A stretch of 64,000 nt of DNA, taken from a bacterium 1XD42-76. Lineage in GTDB: Bacteria; Bacillota; Clostridia; Lachnospirales; Lachnospiraceae. Under the pieces are notes generated by a model. That model was not told the origin of the DNA and did not search any database. It saw only the letters and a program-made list of their open reading frames with translations. Positions 9,084 to 18,320 of the stretch are shown here, piece after piece (positions within the stretch are counted from its first letter, which is position 1; each line of letters opens with the position of its first letter). The DNA is taken from NCBI GenBank assembly GCA_009917545.1, contig QZDW01000001.1, positions 186,001 to 250,000 of the forward strand, read 5' to 3'. The translations under genes were made by a program, and so were the position numbers.

Positions 9084-10850
9084 TTATGCTTTTTTGCAGT
9101 TTTCGAAATCGCGGATTGCACGCGGCGTAATCATCTGGTGGAACGGGCAGATCCCCTGCGGATTCTGATATGCAGCCTCAGTAAAGGCCTGGATATACGG
9201 ACGGATCTCTGTCATATCGACAATCTCATCGGCCATACCCTTAACAGCACAGTATTTCGGACGGGATTTGTCGGTATACATTTGAATCATGTCGTTCATC
9301 TTGTCGATCGTTGGCTTTAAGTCATTTCCGGCTTTCTTATCCTTTACCAGACGTCTGGAATACATGGCATTTGCAGCCGTCTCGCCAGGCATTACATAAT
9401 ATTCAGATGCGCCTGTGGCGATAGAGAATACGTTGGTATCGTTGCCCTGCGGGCCGCCAAGTACATAGTGTGCGGCAGCGCTGGCCTTACGGAGCGTTAC
9501 CTCAAGGGACGGGATACCGGAATTCTGGATCGAGTAGATCAGAGACTGGCCAAGGCCCAGAAGCTCTGCCTTCTCTGCATCATCGCCCACGTCAATTCCA
9601 GTCGTATCCTGCAGCCATACAAGCGGGATACGGTCACGCGCACATAGCGTCACAAACTCGTTCATCTTAATCAGGCCCTGACGGTACAGCTTGCCGCCGA
9701 TTCCCACGGAATTCTGTTTGTACTCCGGATAATTCATCAGAAGCCCCTGTACATTGGCAATCACGCCCACCAGAAGCCCGTTTACCTTGGCAAGGCCTGT
9801 CACCATCTCCGGACCGTAGCCCTTCTTGTACTCGGAGAATTCACTGTTGTCAAACAGACGGGCAATGACCTCATACACGTCATAGGGACGCTTCTGATTC
9901 ATGGGAATGATGTCGTACAGATCTTCTGCCGGGAATCTCGGGGTCTTGGGGTCATCCACACGGAAGAACTCAAGGTTGTAGGCCGGAAGATAGCTCACAT
10001 ACTTTTTGATTCCCTCAATGACACCGTAGTCGTTCTCATATACCTCACGGAAGAAGCCTGTCTCATTATAGTGAATCGGCACGGAACCAGGAGCCGGAAT
10101 ATGCTTTTTATTATTCTCAATCTGTGCCGCAATGATCGACTCTGCCGCTTCTTCGTCCACATATCCCTTGGGATTCATACCGCTCAGGATACCGGCACCG
10201 CCGACTGCCATGTTCGCCTGACTGTGGGCAATCAGAATCGTCGGAGAAATGCTGTGGTAGCCGCCGCCTGCCGGGTTCGTACCATAGATACCTACGATTA
10301 CCGGAACGCCAAGCTGGTTTAACTCGGAATTTCTAAAGAACGGCGTACCGCCGCCGCGGCGATTTGGATATACTTTATCCTGTTCAGGGAACTTAACGCC
10401 GGAGCAGTTTAACAGATACACGAGCGGAACATGCAGCATCTTGGCTGTGTCGGAACCGCGCAGCAGGTTCTCGGCCTGTCCGGGAACCCATGCACCTGCC
10501 AGCTTCTTATTGTCCGAAGCAATGATAACCGCCCACTTGCCGCCGATACGGCCAAGGCCCTTTACAATGCCTGTGGAACCGTCTTTATTCCCTTCCGGGT
10601 TAAAGAGGCTGTTTAACGGGCACCAGGTCCCTTCGTCAATCAGGGCGTTCACACGCTGCATGGCCGTAAGCTGGCCAGACTGGTTTAAGGACTCGTCATC
10701 ACGTCCGGATGCCAGAACGGCAGCCACGGAATCATGAATTTCCTTTTCGACTGCCTTAATGCTGTCCTTATTCTCCTGATTGGGGTTGACTAACTCTTTG
10801 CCGACAATCGGCATGTTCTGAAAATATCCAGGCATGGAAAAATAACCCAT
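9084..10850 (-). CDS. gcdA: Glutaconyl-CoA decarboxylase, alpha (carboxyltransferase) subunit
   Basis: Carboxyltransferase subunit of the Na+-translocating glutaconyl-CoA decarboxylase. It moves the CO2 of glutaconyl-CoA to biotin on GcdC and releases crotonyl-CoA. The 588 residues agree with the roughly 64 kDa known subunit and show the two crotonase-like halves of the acyl-CoA carboxyltransferase family, including NPAGGGYHSI and LVWLQDTTGIDVGDDAE. The ribosome binding site is GAGGAGG. It follows gctB after a 183-bp gap that holds a perfect 9-bp hairpin (10967-10994) without a T run. The order gctA-gctB-gcdA-hgdC-hgdA-hgdB is the arrangement described for Acidaminococcus fermentans. Confidence 0.96.
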   Translation of the reverse strand: MGYFSMPGYFQNMPIVGKELVNPNQENKDSIKAVEKEIHDSVAAVLASGRDDESLNQSGQLTAMQRVNALIDEGTWCPLNSLFNPEGNKDGSTGIVKGLGRIGGKWAVIIASDNKKLAGAWVPGQAENLLRGSDTAKMLHVPLVYLLNCSGVKFPEQDKVYPNRRGGGTPFFRNSELNQLGVPVIVGIYGTNPAGGGYHSISPTILIAHSQANMAVGGAGILSGMNPKGYVDEEAAESIIAAQIENNKKHIPAPGSVPIHYNETGFFREVYENDYGVIEGIKKYVSYLPAYNLEFFRVDDPKTPRFPAEDLYDIIPMNQKRPYDVYEVIARLFDNSEFSEYKKGYGPEMVTGLAKVNGLLVGVIANVQGLLMNYPEYKQNSVGIGGKLYRQGLIKMNEFVTLCARDRIPLVWLQDTTGIDVGDDAEKAELLGLGQSLIYSIQNSGIPSLEVTLRKASAAAHYVLGGPQGNDTNVFSIATGASEYYVMPGETAANAMYSRRLVKDKKAGNDLKPTIDKMNDMIQMYTDKSRPKYCAVKGMADEIVDMTEIRPYIQAFTEAAYQNPQGICPFHQMITPRAIRDFENCKKA

Positions 10851-11033
10851 GTGTTTTCCTCCTCAATTATATATGCTGCCGCCTCCAAAGCCAGCCTGAC
10901 GGCCGGGTCGTATTGATCACATACGGCCATATAAACGGCAGATGCGGCTGTCCTGCGCATCCTGCCGGCAGCAGTCCAAACGCGAACTGCTGCCATACGC
11001 GTTTTGCGCAAACCTTACATTTTATTTCCTGTC

Positions 11034-11840
11034 TTATTTCGCGGACTCTTCCACCGGAACCTTAATAAATGCCTGTCCGGGGTCAATCTCCTCACGAATC
11101 ATGCGGATTACCTCCGGATCCGGCGGAGCCAGCTTCTCAGCTCTTGTCACGTCGATCTCGAAGCCGGTATTCTCCTGTACCTCTTCCGGTGATGTGGTCT
11201 CATAGTATCCGGCCAGATACATTCTCTTTGTCGTCTCATCAAACTTAAGGATACCAAGATCCGTTACAACTGCCTGCGGGCCGCGGTTGCCGGGCAGGCC
11301 GAGTTTCTCACGTCCGCCAGGGCCGTCGATCCAGCCCGGGCTTGTCACATAGTCGATCTTTTGCATGAAGCGTCTCTTCTCATGTTGAATCATGATGATC
11401 GTATTGGCAAAGGTAGCGATACCGTTCGCGCCGCCGGATCCTGTAAAACGCGTCTTGGGATTGTGATAATCGCCGATGCAGGTAGAGTTTACATTTCCGT
11501 AGGGGTCAATCTGTGCGCCGCCGATAAAGGCAATCAGCCTCTCGTTATCATGCAACCATTCATTTGCCTCAAACCCAATGAAGCGGACATTCGGCCACTG
11601 AACACCGCAGTGAGCCATGAAACGGAGATCGCCGACAGAACGCGGAACTTCGATCGGGGCACAGTCCATAAGGCCGCTCTCCACAATCAGATTGCACTTG
11701 GGTGCGAATAATCTCTTGGCTACGGAAGCTCCGATGAGCGGCAGACCGGTGCCCACGATGGCAATCTGTCCGTCATGAATACATTTTGCAAGCGTGATTG
11801 CCTGCATCTCTTTGTTTGTGTAGTTTGTGTAATCAGCCAT
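11034..11840 (-). CDS. gctB: Glutaconate CoA-transferase, subunit B
   Basis: Catalytic-glutamate subunit of the enzyme that moves CoA between acetyl-CoA or glutaconyl-CoA and (R)-2-hydroxyglutarate, forming 2-hydroxyglutaryl-CoA. The 268 residues match the family. Glu54 (in NLIVESGLMD) falls at the position of the known active-site Glu54 that forms the enzyme-CoA thioester. The ribosome binding site is AAGGAGG. It lies two bases after gctA, consistent with a tight heteromer. Confidence 0.96.
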   Translation of the reverse strand: MADYTNYTNKEMQAITLAKCIHDGQIAIVGTGLPLIGASVAKRLFAPKCNLIVESGLMDCAPIEVPRSVGDLRFMAHCGVQWPNVRFIGFEANEWLHDNERLIAFIGGAQIDPYGNVNSTCIGDYHNPKTRFTGSGGANGIATFANTIIMIQHEKRRFMQKIDYVTSPGWIDGPGGREKLGLPGNRGPQAVVTDLGILKFDETTKRMYLAGYYETTSPEEVQENTGFEIDVTRAEKLAPPDPEVIRMIREEIDPGQAFIKVPVEESAK

Positions 11841-11842
11841 GA

Positions 11843-12805
11843 TTAATCCTCCTTGCTAACATCAGCGGCATATCCAAAGCCCGGTGTTACTTTTAATTTT
11901 GTAAGACGGGACGCGCCCACCTTGTCCAGATATTCTTCGTGACTCTTTAAGCCGTATACCCACTCATCAAGGAATGCCTTAAAGTCTTCCTCTGTCTTGC
12001 TGGCTGCGCCGTATGCCTTTAAGAACGCATTATCATAATCATAATAATCATAGCACTGTGTCGGATGTGCGCCGTAAGGAACATGTACGACTGCACTCAC
12101 ACAGAAGCAGGGAATTCTTGTCTGGGTCGGATCCTTTCTGATCTCCTCATTGCTGACTAACTCTTCACATGTAACGATCACTCTCTTGGCAGCAACCGCA
12201 ATATCCACATCATGGAACTCATCGCCCAGAATGATGCAGGTTCCGTCCGGAGATGCCTTCTGTACGTGAATCACAGCCGCGTCAAGCTTCGGAACCGGAA
12301 GGGCAACCACCTTTTCACCAGGGTTGAAGGGGTTATCCACATAAACGAACTTATCATCCGGCAGCTTTTCGATGGTCTTTCTGACTTCCTTGCTGATTCC
12401 CCACTCATCAACCAGACCGGATCCCATCATCAGACGAACCGGAAGGAACGGAAGGCCGAGAGAAGCCGCATGCAGCATCAGCATAATGGCATCCTGAGAG
12501 TAATCCTCATAAATCAGCTCGCCTTTCTCGATCTTGGAACGGAACCGGCGGGATACATTCGTTACTCCGGAATCTGCCGTATAGCAGTTGATATATGCTT
12601 TCACGCGGTTTTCTCCGATCAGCGCATCCCAGTCCATACCGGCAGGACCTGCGATGGCAATAAAGTCCTTCTTACCCTGCCTTAAGATCTCACGGACAGC
12701 CGCGTGCGGCTTCTTGTTGGTCGTAAAACCACCAAAGGAGATAACGTCGCCGTCTTCCACGTACTTTGCGATTGCTTCTTGTAATGTGCATACTTTATTA
12801 CTCAC
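11843..12805 (-). CDS. gctA: Glutaconate CoA-transferase, subunit A
   Basis: The other subunit of glutaconate CoA-transferase, 320 residues as in the known enzyme. The N-terminal GDVISFGGFTTNKKPHA segment is the glycine-rich CoA-transferase family I motif. The start codon is GTG with the ribosome binding site AGGAGG. Upstream, a 278-bp gap containing a tandem repeat separates it from gcdB. It is part of the gcd-gct-hgd block. Confidence 0.95.
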   Translation of the reverse strand: MSNKVCTLQEAIAKYVEDGDVISFGGFTTNKKPHAAVREILRQGKKDFIAIAGPAGMDWDALIGENRVKAYINCYTADSGVTNVSRRFRSKIEKGELIYEDYSQDAIMLMLHAASLGLPFLPVRLMMGSGLVDEWGISKEVRKTIEKLPDDKFVYVDNPFNPGEKVVALPVPKLDAAVIHVQKASPDGTCIILGDEFHDVDIAVAAKRVIVTCEELVSNEEIRKDPTQTRIPCFCVSAVVHVPYGAHPTQCYDYYDYDNAFLKAYGAASKTEEDFKAFLDEWVYGLKSHEEYLDKVGASRLTKLKVTPGFGYAADVSKED

Positions 12806-12846
12806 AATAAAGCCTCCTTATATTATTATAATAATCCAAATCTTAC

Positions 12847-13053
12847 AGTAAACCTCCATGCGCCCACAGGTGAGCATGCCACCATGAATGAACGTAATCC
12901 AGGCGCATTGGGCATCCCTGAACTCAGATCGCCTGCGGCGATGGATTTTCATAGTAAACCTCCATGCGCCCACAGGTGAGTGCGCCACCATGAATGAACG
13001 TAGTCCAAGCGCATTGAGCATCCCTGAATGTATGCCGCCTGGCGGCGGACTCT
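12847..13053. repeat. Two-copy tandem repeat (about 106-bp period)
   Basis: The stretch 12847-12922 recurs at 12953-13028 with only a few substitutions over 76 bases. A more divergent roughly 25-30-base GC-rich palindromic tail (GCCTGCGGCG-like) follows each copy. It lies between gcdB and gctA. Short open frames cross it in more than one frame, but none has a ribosome binding site, and the two copies are read in different frames. I regard it as a non-coding repeat, perhaps a dispersed element or a structured RNA. Confidence 0.85.
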
Positions 13054-13083
13054 CATATGTACCGGCGTTTCCTGCCGGCCGTT

Positions 13084-14223
13084 TTATCCAAACATCAGCA
13101 TGAAATATCCGGCTGCTACAGCAGAACCGATGACTCCGGCCACGTTCGGGCCCATTGCATGCATAAGAAGGAAGTTGGTGGGATTTTCCTTTGCGCCCAC
13201 AGTCTGGGACACACGGGCTGCCATTGGAACAGCGGATACACCTGCCGAACCGATAAGCGGATTGATCTTACCGCCTGTGAGGGCACACAGCGCTTTACCG
13301 AACAGAATACCGCCGACTGTGGCAAAGGCAAAGGCCATAAGCCCCATTGCGATAATGGCAAGCGTCTGTACACGCAGGAAAATCTCGCCGTTTGCCGTCG
13401 CACCTACTGTCGTACCGAGGCAGATCGTAACGATGTTACAAAGTGCATTCTGAGCCGTATCGGAAAGCCTTCCCGTAACACCGGATTCCCTTAAAAGATT
13501 TCCCAGCATCAGCATACCTAAAAGCGGGGCCACTGACGGAAGTAACAGGGAGCAGAACAGGACAACAAAGACCGGGAAAACGATTTTTTCCACTTTGCTG
13601 ACCTTACGGAGCTGCTTCATGACAATCTGACGCTCTTTTTTCGTCGTCAGTGCCTTCATAATCGGCGGCTGAATGAGCGGAATCAGAGCCATGTAGGAAT
13701 ATGCCGCTACAGCAATCGGCGCCACCAGTTCAGGAGCCAGATTGTTCGCAATATAGATTGCGGTCGGGCCGTCTGCACCACCGATAATGCCGATGGCAGC
13801 TGCCTGCTGGGGAGTGAAAAGCCCCGTCGCCAGTGCAAGCAGAAAGGCCACATAGATACCAAACTGGGCGGCAGCTCCCAAAAGAAGGCTCACCGGATTG
13901 GCAATCAGGGGACCGAAGTCTGTCATAGCACCGACTGCCATGAAGATCAGGCAGGGAAACAGGCTGGATTTAACACCGCTGTAAATAATCCGCAGGACTC
14001 CGGACTGATACCAAGCATCTGCCTCGTCCATAAGTCCGGCCAGGGGTAAGTTTGCAAGGAACATACCAAACGCAATCGGCAGCAGCAGAAGCGGCTCAAA
14101 CTGCTTTTTGATTGCAAGATATAATAAAATGAAGGAAATGAGAAGCATTGCACCCTGCTGCCAGGTGATTGCGGCAAAGCCTGACTGTGCTAACAGCTCC
14201 CCAAAGACTGAAAGTATATTCAA
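13084..14223 (-). CDS. gcdB: Glutaconyl-CoA decarboxylase, beta subunit (Na+ pump)
   Basis: Integral membrane subunit that decarboxylates carboxybiotin and exports Na+ across the cell membrane. It has 379 residues and about nine to eleven hydrophobic segments. The family motif GGADGPT is in the middle, and a C-terminal [16 protein letters not shown] segment is nearly identical to that of the second beta subunit at 48738-49886. The start is TTG (14221-14223) with AGGAGG six bases upstream. gcdC lies 13 bp upstream. Context assigns it to glutaconyl-CoA rather than oxaloacetate. Confidence 0.93.
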   Translation of the reverse strand: MNILSVFGELLAQSGFAAITWQQGAMLLISFILLYLAIKKQFEPLLLLPIAFGMFLANLPLAGLMDEADAWYQSGVLRIIYSGVKSSLFPCLIFMAVGAMTDFGPLIANPVSLLLGAAAQFGIYVAFLLALATGLFTPQQAAAIGIIGGADGPTAIYIANNLAPELVAPIAVAAYSYMALIPLIQPPIMKALTTKKERQIVMKQLRKVSKVEKIVFPVFVVLFCSLLLPSVAPLLGMLMLGNLLRESGVTGRLSDTAQNALCNIVTICLGTTVGATANGEIFLRVQTLAIIAMGLMAFAFATVGGILFGKALCALTGGKINPLIGSAGVSAVPMAARVSQTVGAKENPTNFLLMHAMGPNVAGVIGSAVAAGYFMLMFG

Positions 14224-14236
14224 GGGGCACCTCCTG

Positions 14237-14683
14237 TTAGTTTAAGGTTACAAGAACAGCACCTGTTTCAACCGAGTCGCCTGCGTTTACATTGACAGAA
14301 GCTACCGTTCCGGCTCCCGGAGCGACGATCTCTGTCTCCATCTTCATAGCTTCCATCACTACAACTACCTGTCCGAAGCTTACGGAATCACCCGGTTTTA
14401 CTCTGATATCCAGTACTTTTCCAGGCATCGGGGCCTCTACGGTCTGGCCGCCTGCGGACGGAGCTGCCGGAGCAGGTGCTGCTGCGGGAGCCGGAGCAGG
14501 TGCTGGCGCTGCCGGAGCGGGAGCCTGCACCGGGGCAGCAGGGGCGGTGGCCGGGGCAGCGGCTGCCGCGATAATCGGAGCCGGAGAGCTTACCGTAACG
14601 CCTCTGTCAAGTGGCTTATATGCGTCTACTCTCTCGATTTCAACCTCATATTTTTTTCCGTTTAATGTTGCAACGTATTTCAT
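14237..14683 (-). CDS. gcdC: Biotin carrier subunit of glutaconyl-CoA decarboxylase
   Basis: Small subunit carrying covalently bound biotin between GcdA and GcdB. The 148 residues have three parts: an N-terminal beta-rich segment (1-30), a long Ala/Pro linker (about 33-80) that lets the domain swing, and a biotinyl domain with the biotinylation motif EAMKMET near residue 112. The start has an AAGG-type site. It sits between gcdD and gcdB, and is similar in build to the carrier at 49924-50319. Confidence 0.94.
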   Translation of the reverse strand: MKYVATLNGKKYEVEIERVDAYKPLDRGVTVSSPAPIIAAAAAPATAPAAPVQAPAPAAPAPAPAPAAAPAPAAPSAGGQTVEAPMPGKVLDIRVKPGDSVSFGQVVVVMEAMKMETEIVAPGAGTVASVNVNAGDSVETGAVLVTLN

Positions 14684-14730
14684 ACCTTAACTACATCCTT
14701 TCATTGTTCTCTGCTTTTTTCATACCTGGT

Positions 14731-15012
14731 CTACAGTTCTCTGATACTCGTCACCCGAATCTCTTCTCCGGATAACCTCGCCTCCTCACTGACCGCCGCG
14801 AGAAGTACCGCATAGGTTTCCTCGTCGATTGCCGGGACCGCTGCCGCCGGAGCTGCCACTGCCTTGGGCGTTTCGGTCTTTACAAGCGTTCCGAGGATTT
14901 TGGAAATAAGGATGATTGCAATCGCTAACGATGCCAGAGCCGCAAATACGACTAAAAGTCCCACAATGGACACCAGACCGGCATCCATCATAGTCATCTC
15001 CCCAGTCCACAT
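14731..15012 (-). CDS. gcdD: Small membrane (OadG/GcdD-like) decarboxylase subunit
   Basis: A 93-residue protein with one N-terminal membrane helix (about 10-38), an Ala/Pro linker, and a C-terminal segment AVLLAAVSEEARLSGEEIRV like the tail of OadG/GcdD subunits, which tether the complex. It is the first gene of the block. The ATG at 15010-15012 is 12 bases after GGAGG. An alternative start at 14989-14991 follows GGGGAG at six bases and would remove seven residues. The symbol is inferred from position and build. Confidence 0.8.
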   Translation of the reverse strand: MWTGEMTMMDAGLVSIVGLLVVFAALASLAIAIILISKILGTLVKTETPKAVAAPAAAVPAIDEETYAVLLAAVSEEARLSGEEIRVTSIREL

Positions 15013-15290
15013 ATACTCACCGCACCTCCTTCATTTGAGCCTCCAATCGAAAGCCGCCATTATTCCATATTGTGGAATGCATTCCACGTTATTGACGTCA
15101 CATAAGGGCGACAATCTAATAGTAATATCACCCCCGCTTTCGCCGAACGTCTGTCAGCAAAAAAACAGACCTTTATCAATATTCTGCATTCTCATTCTAT
15201 TTGGATCATAGTTTCCCGGAATGAAGATTTAAAGCTCAAATACCATAAAAGTCTCTCCTGACTGTTCTATGCACTTTACACAATATCTAT
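15013..15290 (-). other. Long untranslated leader of the gcd-gct-hgd transcript
   Basis: About 277 bases separate the predicted transcription start from gcdD, with no coding signal. It holds a perfect 16-base palindrome (GTGGAATGCATTCCAC, 15072-15087) and an 8-base palindrome TGACGTCA (15093-15100) close to the ribosome binding site. I recognise no known riboswitch. The structure suggests a regulatory region. Confidence 0.55.
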
Positions 15291-15296
15291 GGATGT

Positions 15297-15325
15297 AGTA
15301 TAACAGTATCTTACAAAAATGTCAA
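15297..15325 (-). promoter_or_regulatory. Main promoter of the glutamate-fermentation block
   Basis: Minus-strand -35 box TTGACA (15320-15325) and -10 box TATACT (15297-15302), 17 bases apart: close to the housekeeping consensus. Confidence 0.85.
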
Positions 15326-15401
15326 TAAAGCGGGAAGGAAAAACATCAAAAAGTACGGACACAAAAATGAAACGAAGGAACGTCTTGGGGAATCACGCGG
15401 A

Positions 15402-15461
15402 CAGAAAAAAAGAATGGGCCTGTCAGAGAAAAGAGGTGAGATAACTGACTCTGACAGACCC
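15402..15461 (-). terminator. Rho-independent terminator after the serine hydrolase gene
   Basis: Thirteen-base arms (15416-15428 and 15449-15461) pair fully in the minus-strand RNA with one G-U pair. A T-rich run follows on that strand (15402-15413 read in reverse). It ends the upstream operon just before the gcd promoter. Confidence 0.85.
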
Positions 15462-15531
15462 ACAGTGATGATTTATGTGATGGGGAAGCCACAAAATGAA
15501 TGTGGCATCCCCTTATTGTACCCGGCCCGGA

Positions 15532-16944
15532 CTATCGGAGCCTTGGCAGCATGCGGCCGCCAAAACCGACTGCAAAGATACTGCCGTCCTCTTTGGGAAA
15601 GAGCCGGACATAGGCATCTTTGTTACGGTTACGGACAAGGCCCAGATTCTGGTGTACGGTCAGGAACGGGACTTCCCTGTTGCCAATGCGTGCCGCCATT
15701 CTGCCGTCCTTCTGATACAGCTCCAGCTCGTCGCCTTCCCCGGAACCGTAGGTTCCGCAGACGGCGGCTTTTTTCCTGTCGCTCCAGGGACTTTCCCGAT
15801 AGGTATCCCTGTCCTCTAACGGCATACGGCCGCGGTACATACGCATGGCTGCGTCAGCGATCACACTGACCGGGACGTCCGAGGTATTGCAGAGGACAAT
15901 GACCCCGACGCCTTCGTCATACGACCAGGAAAGATTGGAGGACACTCCGGTCAGGCTTCCCCCATGCTCGACTATGGTGATGTCGTCAAGCCGCTTTGTC
16001 GCGAGGCCGTAGCAGTAAAAGCTCTCCGGACGGTACTCCATCCTCGGCCGTGTCATGGCACGAACGCCATTCATGGACAACAAACGGCTGCCGCCTGCTG
16101 TCTTACCATAGTTCAGATACATGGCCGCATAACGTTTCATATCAGAAAGTGTGGACTTCATGGCCCCGGCTCCTGCCAGTGCAAATGCGTTGTCATAAAA
16201 ATCCCAGCCGTCCGTCATGACTCCGTTTTGTTTCTTATAGAGGGTTGCCGTATTGATATCCTTGAGCGGCCTGATAAATTCACAGCTGCTGCGCTTCATG
16301 CCCAGAGGCGTCAGGATATGTGTGTTCACGTACCCGGCAAAGGAATTCTCCCCCCCCCCATACCGGCGCACAATCTCTGAAAGCAGGCCAAAACCGTCAT
16401 TACAGTAGCTCATATACTCGCCAGGGCGGCCAATGAGTCCATGCTCTGCAGTCTGGGCATCCAGCTGCTCTGCCACTGCCTTTGTTCCCGCAAGCGCCAG
16501 CTCTTCCGAGAAGGCAAGCTCTGTTTCTGCATCTGCCGAAAGACCGATCGTCTTTGCCACATCCCGAATCACGGTTCTGTGCAGCGGAAAAAATCCGCCT
16601 GCATGGCAGAGGAAATGCCACACCTTTACAGTCTCCTGATTTTTATTGGTAAATTCCGGGATATAGCGGCTTACCGGGGCATCCAGATCAATGATGCCTT
16701 TTTCGTACAGCTGCATAATTGAGAGCGCTACAAAGGATTTCGTCACCGAAGCCAGGCCAAAGATCGTATCCCCGTCCAGAGGAAGCCCTGCTTTCTTGTC
16801 CCGCACCCCGAAGAAACGCTCGTATTTTGTATCACCGGCATCATCAACAATAGCGACTGCAAGTCCTACTGCCCCGCTTTGCTCCTTAATCCGCTCCACA
16901 AGCTCTTCAAATAATAGCTGATCTGCCCGATTCATTCTGTTCAT
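15532..16944 (-). CDS. Serine hydrolase of the beta-lactamase/DD-peptidase class C fold
   Basis: A 470-residue hydrolase with all three class C catalytic motifs: SVTK (SxxK, about residue 67), YCN (YxN, about residue 182), and HGG near residue 328. A C-terminal beta-rich domain follows. No signal peptide is visible, so it probably acts in the cytoplasm on D-amino acid or small peptide substrates rather than as a beta-lactamase. The ATG at 16942-16944 has GGAGGAGG upstream and overlaps the capA stop by ATGA. The coding strand contains a run of ten G (16350-16359, encoding GlyGlyGly and part of Glu), a potential slippage site. A terminator follows. Confidence 0.9.
   Translation of the reverse strand: MNRMNRADQLLFEELVERIKEQSGAVGLAVAIVDDAGDTKYERFFGVRDKKAGLPLDGDTIFGLASVTKSFVALSIMQLYEKGIIDLDAPVSRYIPEFTNKNQETVKVWHFLCHAGGFFPLHRTVIRDVAKTIGLSADAETELAFSEELALAGTKAVAEQLDAQTAEHGLIGRPGEYMSYCNDGFGLLSEIVRRYGGGENSFAGYVNTHILTPLGMKRSSCEFIRPLKDINTATLYKKQNGVMTDGWDFYDNAFALAGAGAMKSTLSDMKRYAAMYLNYGKTAGGSRLLSMNGVRAMTRPRMEYRPESFYCYGLATKRLDDITIVEHGGSLTGVSSNLSWSYDEGVGVIVLCNTSDVPVSVIADAAMRMYRGRMPLEDRDTYRESPWSDRKKAAVCGTYGSGEGDELELYQKDGRMAARIGNREVPFLTVHQNLGLVRNRNKDAYVRLFPKEDGSIFAVGFGGRMLPRLR
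16350..16359 (-). repeat. G10 homopolymer inside the serine hydrolase gene
   Basis: Ten G on the coding strand within RRYGGGENSF, between the YCN and HGG motifs. The current length keeps the frame open; gain or loss of one base would truncate the enzyme before HGG. Confidence 0.9.
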
Positions 16945-18269
16945 GTTTCCTCCTCCTGACACTTTGTCTGCGTCATAAGGGTGATGTGCCCGACTCCGTT
17001 TTCAATCGTAATCGTTGTCCCATATGGCTTCGACAGCCCTGCGAGATATTGAAGCACGTTCTCGTCCCCCGTCATGACCGGAACGCCTTTCTGGGAACGC
17101 ACGCGCTCCATGCCCAAAGAAATCGGATAAAGGCGAATCTCCGTCACTTTCCCGTCCTCCATTGTCCATCCGGCCATCACAGACTGCCAGATCTCCGGCA
17201 GGACACCATAACCGGACGTTCCGTTTTTGCTGCGCGCGTCCATGTAAGTGCCTACCTTCGTATCCAGAGGCATTTTCTTATTTAAGTAGGCGTCATACGG
17301 CTGCAGTCCCACGGTCTCCGTCTCGAAAAGGAAGTTGCCCAGACTGTAAAAAATCGGTTTTCCTTTATAGATCTCGATACCGCGCAGCTCGTGCGGACCG
17401 TGGCCGATCATGACATCAGCTCCGGCGTCGATGCACCGTCTGGAGAATGTCTCCATGAACATGGCTGCAAGCTTCATGTTTTCTGTATCCGACTCATGTG
17501 CATGAAGGCTCACAAGAACGACATCAGCCTGCTTTCTGGCCTCGCGGATTTCTCCCTCAATGCGTACCATATCCGTCTCATTCGGCCGGCTCTCGATCCA
17601 GTCTTTGTCGTCCAGAACAAACATATGTTTTCCAAAAGGCAGCGTTCCCTCTCTGGGCGGGTTCTGGTATCCGTTTTTCACGGAATTTTCCATCTCAGCG
17701 TTGACCTTTGTCACCTGTACAAGATTTTTTACCTGCTCAAAATTTTCTCTGCACACATGGTAGACCGTCTCAAAACGCAGGGGATTGAGCCCCGGACGGC
17801 CCGGCATATCCGCACTCTGGCCTCCGGCCATCCCCGACTCATGGAAGGTCGCGGAAGCAGCAATCAGGGCCACTCTGGCATGCTTTGTCTCCAGATAGCA
17901 TGGCCTTGACGCATCGGCCAAATCCTTTCCCGTGCCGGCAAAGATCATATCCCTTTCATTTAAATGACGGATGGTTGCCAGAACCCCGCCGTGGCTGTAG
18001 TCGCAGGAATGATTGTTGGCCGTATTGTAAAGATTAAAGCCAAAGGAACGCATATCGTCCAGCGTCCTCGGATCTGCCATTGCCCAGGTTCCTCCGGAAA
18101 ATGCTGCCGGATACCCCTCCTGGTTGTGGAAGGTCATTTCCAGATTGGAAAATTTTACATCATGCTTCATAATGCAGTCGCGAACCGCCTCGAATCCTTC
18201 ATAGCCGCCTTCCGGAAAACGTCTTGTGATAAATGCATCTCCGGTGGCGATAAATGTCGTTTTTTTCAT
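16941..18269 (-). CDS. CapA-like protein (metallophosphoesterase fold)
   Basis: A 442-residue member of the CapA/PgsA family, named for poly-gamma-glutamate capsule synthesis but mostly of unknown activity. The family motifs are present: an N-terminal GD (ATGDAFIT), SNLEMTF, NTANNHSCDYS (NNH), and a late GHGPHELRGIE with YSLGNFLF. The ATG at 18267-18269 has GAGGG upstream; an in-frame TTG further out is less likely. No membrane anchor is seen, unlike capsule CapA. It is coupled by ATGA to the serine hydrolase and follows the M20 peptidase, so a role in breaking down peptides or poly-glutamate is possible but unproven. Confidence 0.87.
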   Translation of the reverse strand: MKKTTFIATGDAFITRRFPEGGYEGFEAVRDCIMKHDVKFSNLEMTFHNQEGYPAAFSGGTWAMADPRTLDDMRSFGFNLYNTANNHSCDYSHGGVLATIRHLNERDMIFAGTGKDLADASRPCYLETKHARVALIAASATFHESGMAGGQSADMPGRPGLNPLRFETVYHVCRENFEQVKNLVQVTKVNAEMENSVKNGYQNPPREGTLPFGKHMFVLDDKDWIESRPNETDMVRIEGEIREARKQADVVLVSLHAHESDTENMKLAAMFMETFSRRCIDAGADVMIGHGPHELRGIEIYKGKPIFYSLGNFLFETETVGLQPYDAYLNKKMPLDTKVGTYMDARSKNGTSGYGVLPEIWQSVMAGWTMEDGKVTEIRLYPISLGMERVRSQKGVPVMTGDENVLQYLAGLSKPYGTTITIENGVGHITLMTQTKCQEEET

Positions 18270-18320
18270 TGCTTTACCCTCAAAATTCCCCTTTATGATT
18301 TTTACAGACAAGTTCTCTTC

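Noticed and set aside
10967-10994. Perfect 9-bp hairpin between gctB and gcdA as a terminator
   Set aside because: No T run on either strand, and the genes on both sides belong to one pathway. At most it is a processing or stabilising hairpin.
12818-13021. 67-residue open frame across the tandem repeat on the minus strand
   Set aside because: No ribosome binding site. The two repeat copies are read in different frames, and the end is a string of Ile from simple AT sequence. It is a by-product of the repeat.
14292-14690. Long plus-strand open frame opposite gcdC
   Set aside because: It is the mirror of the Ala/Pro linker codons, with Gly/Ala low complexity and no start signal. The same applies opposite the carrier at 49924-50319.
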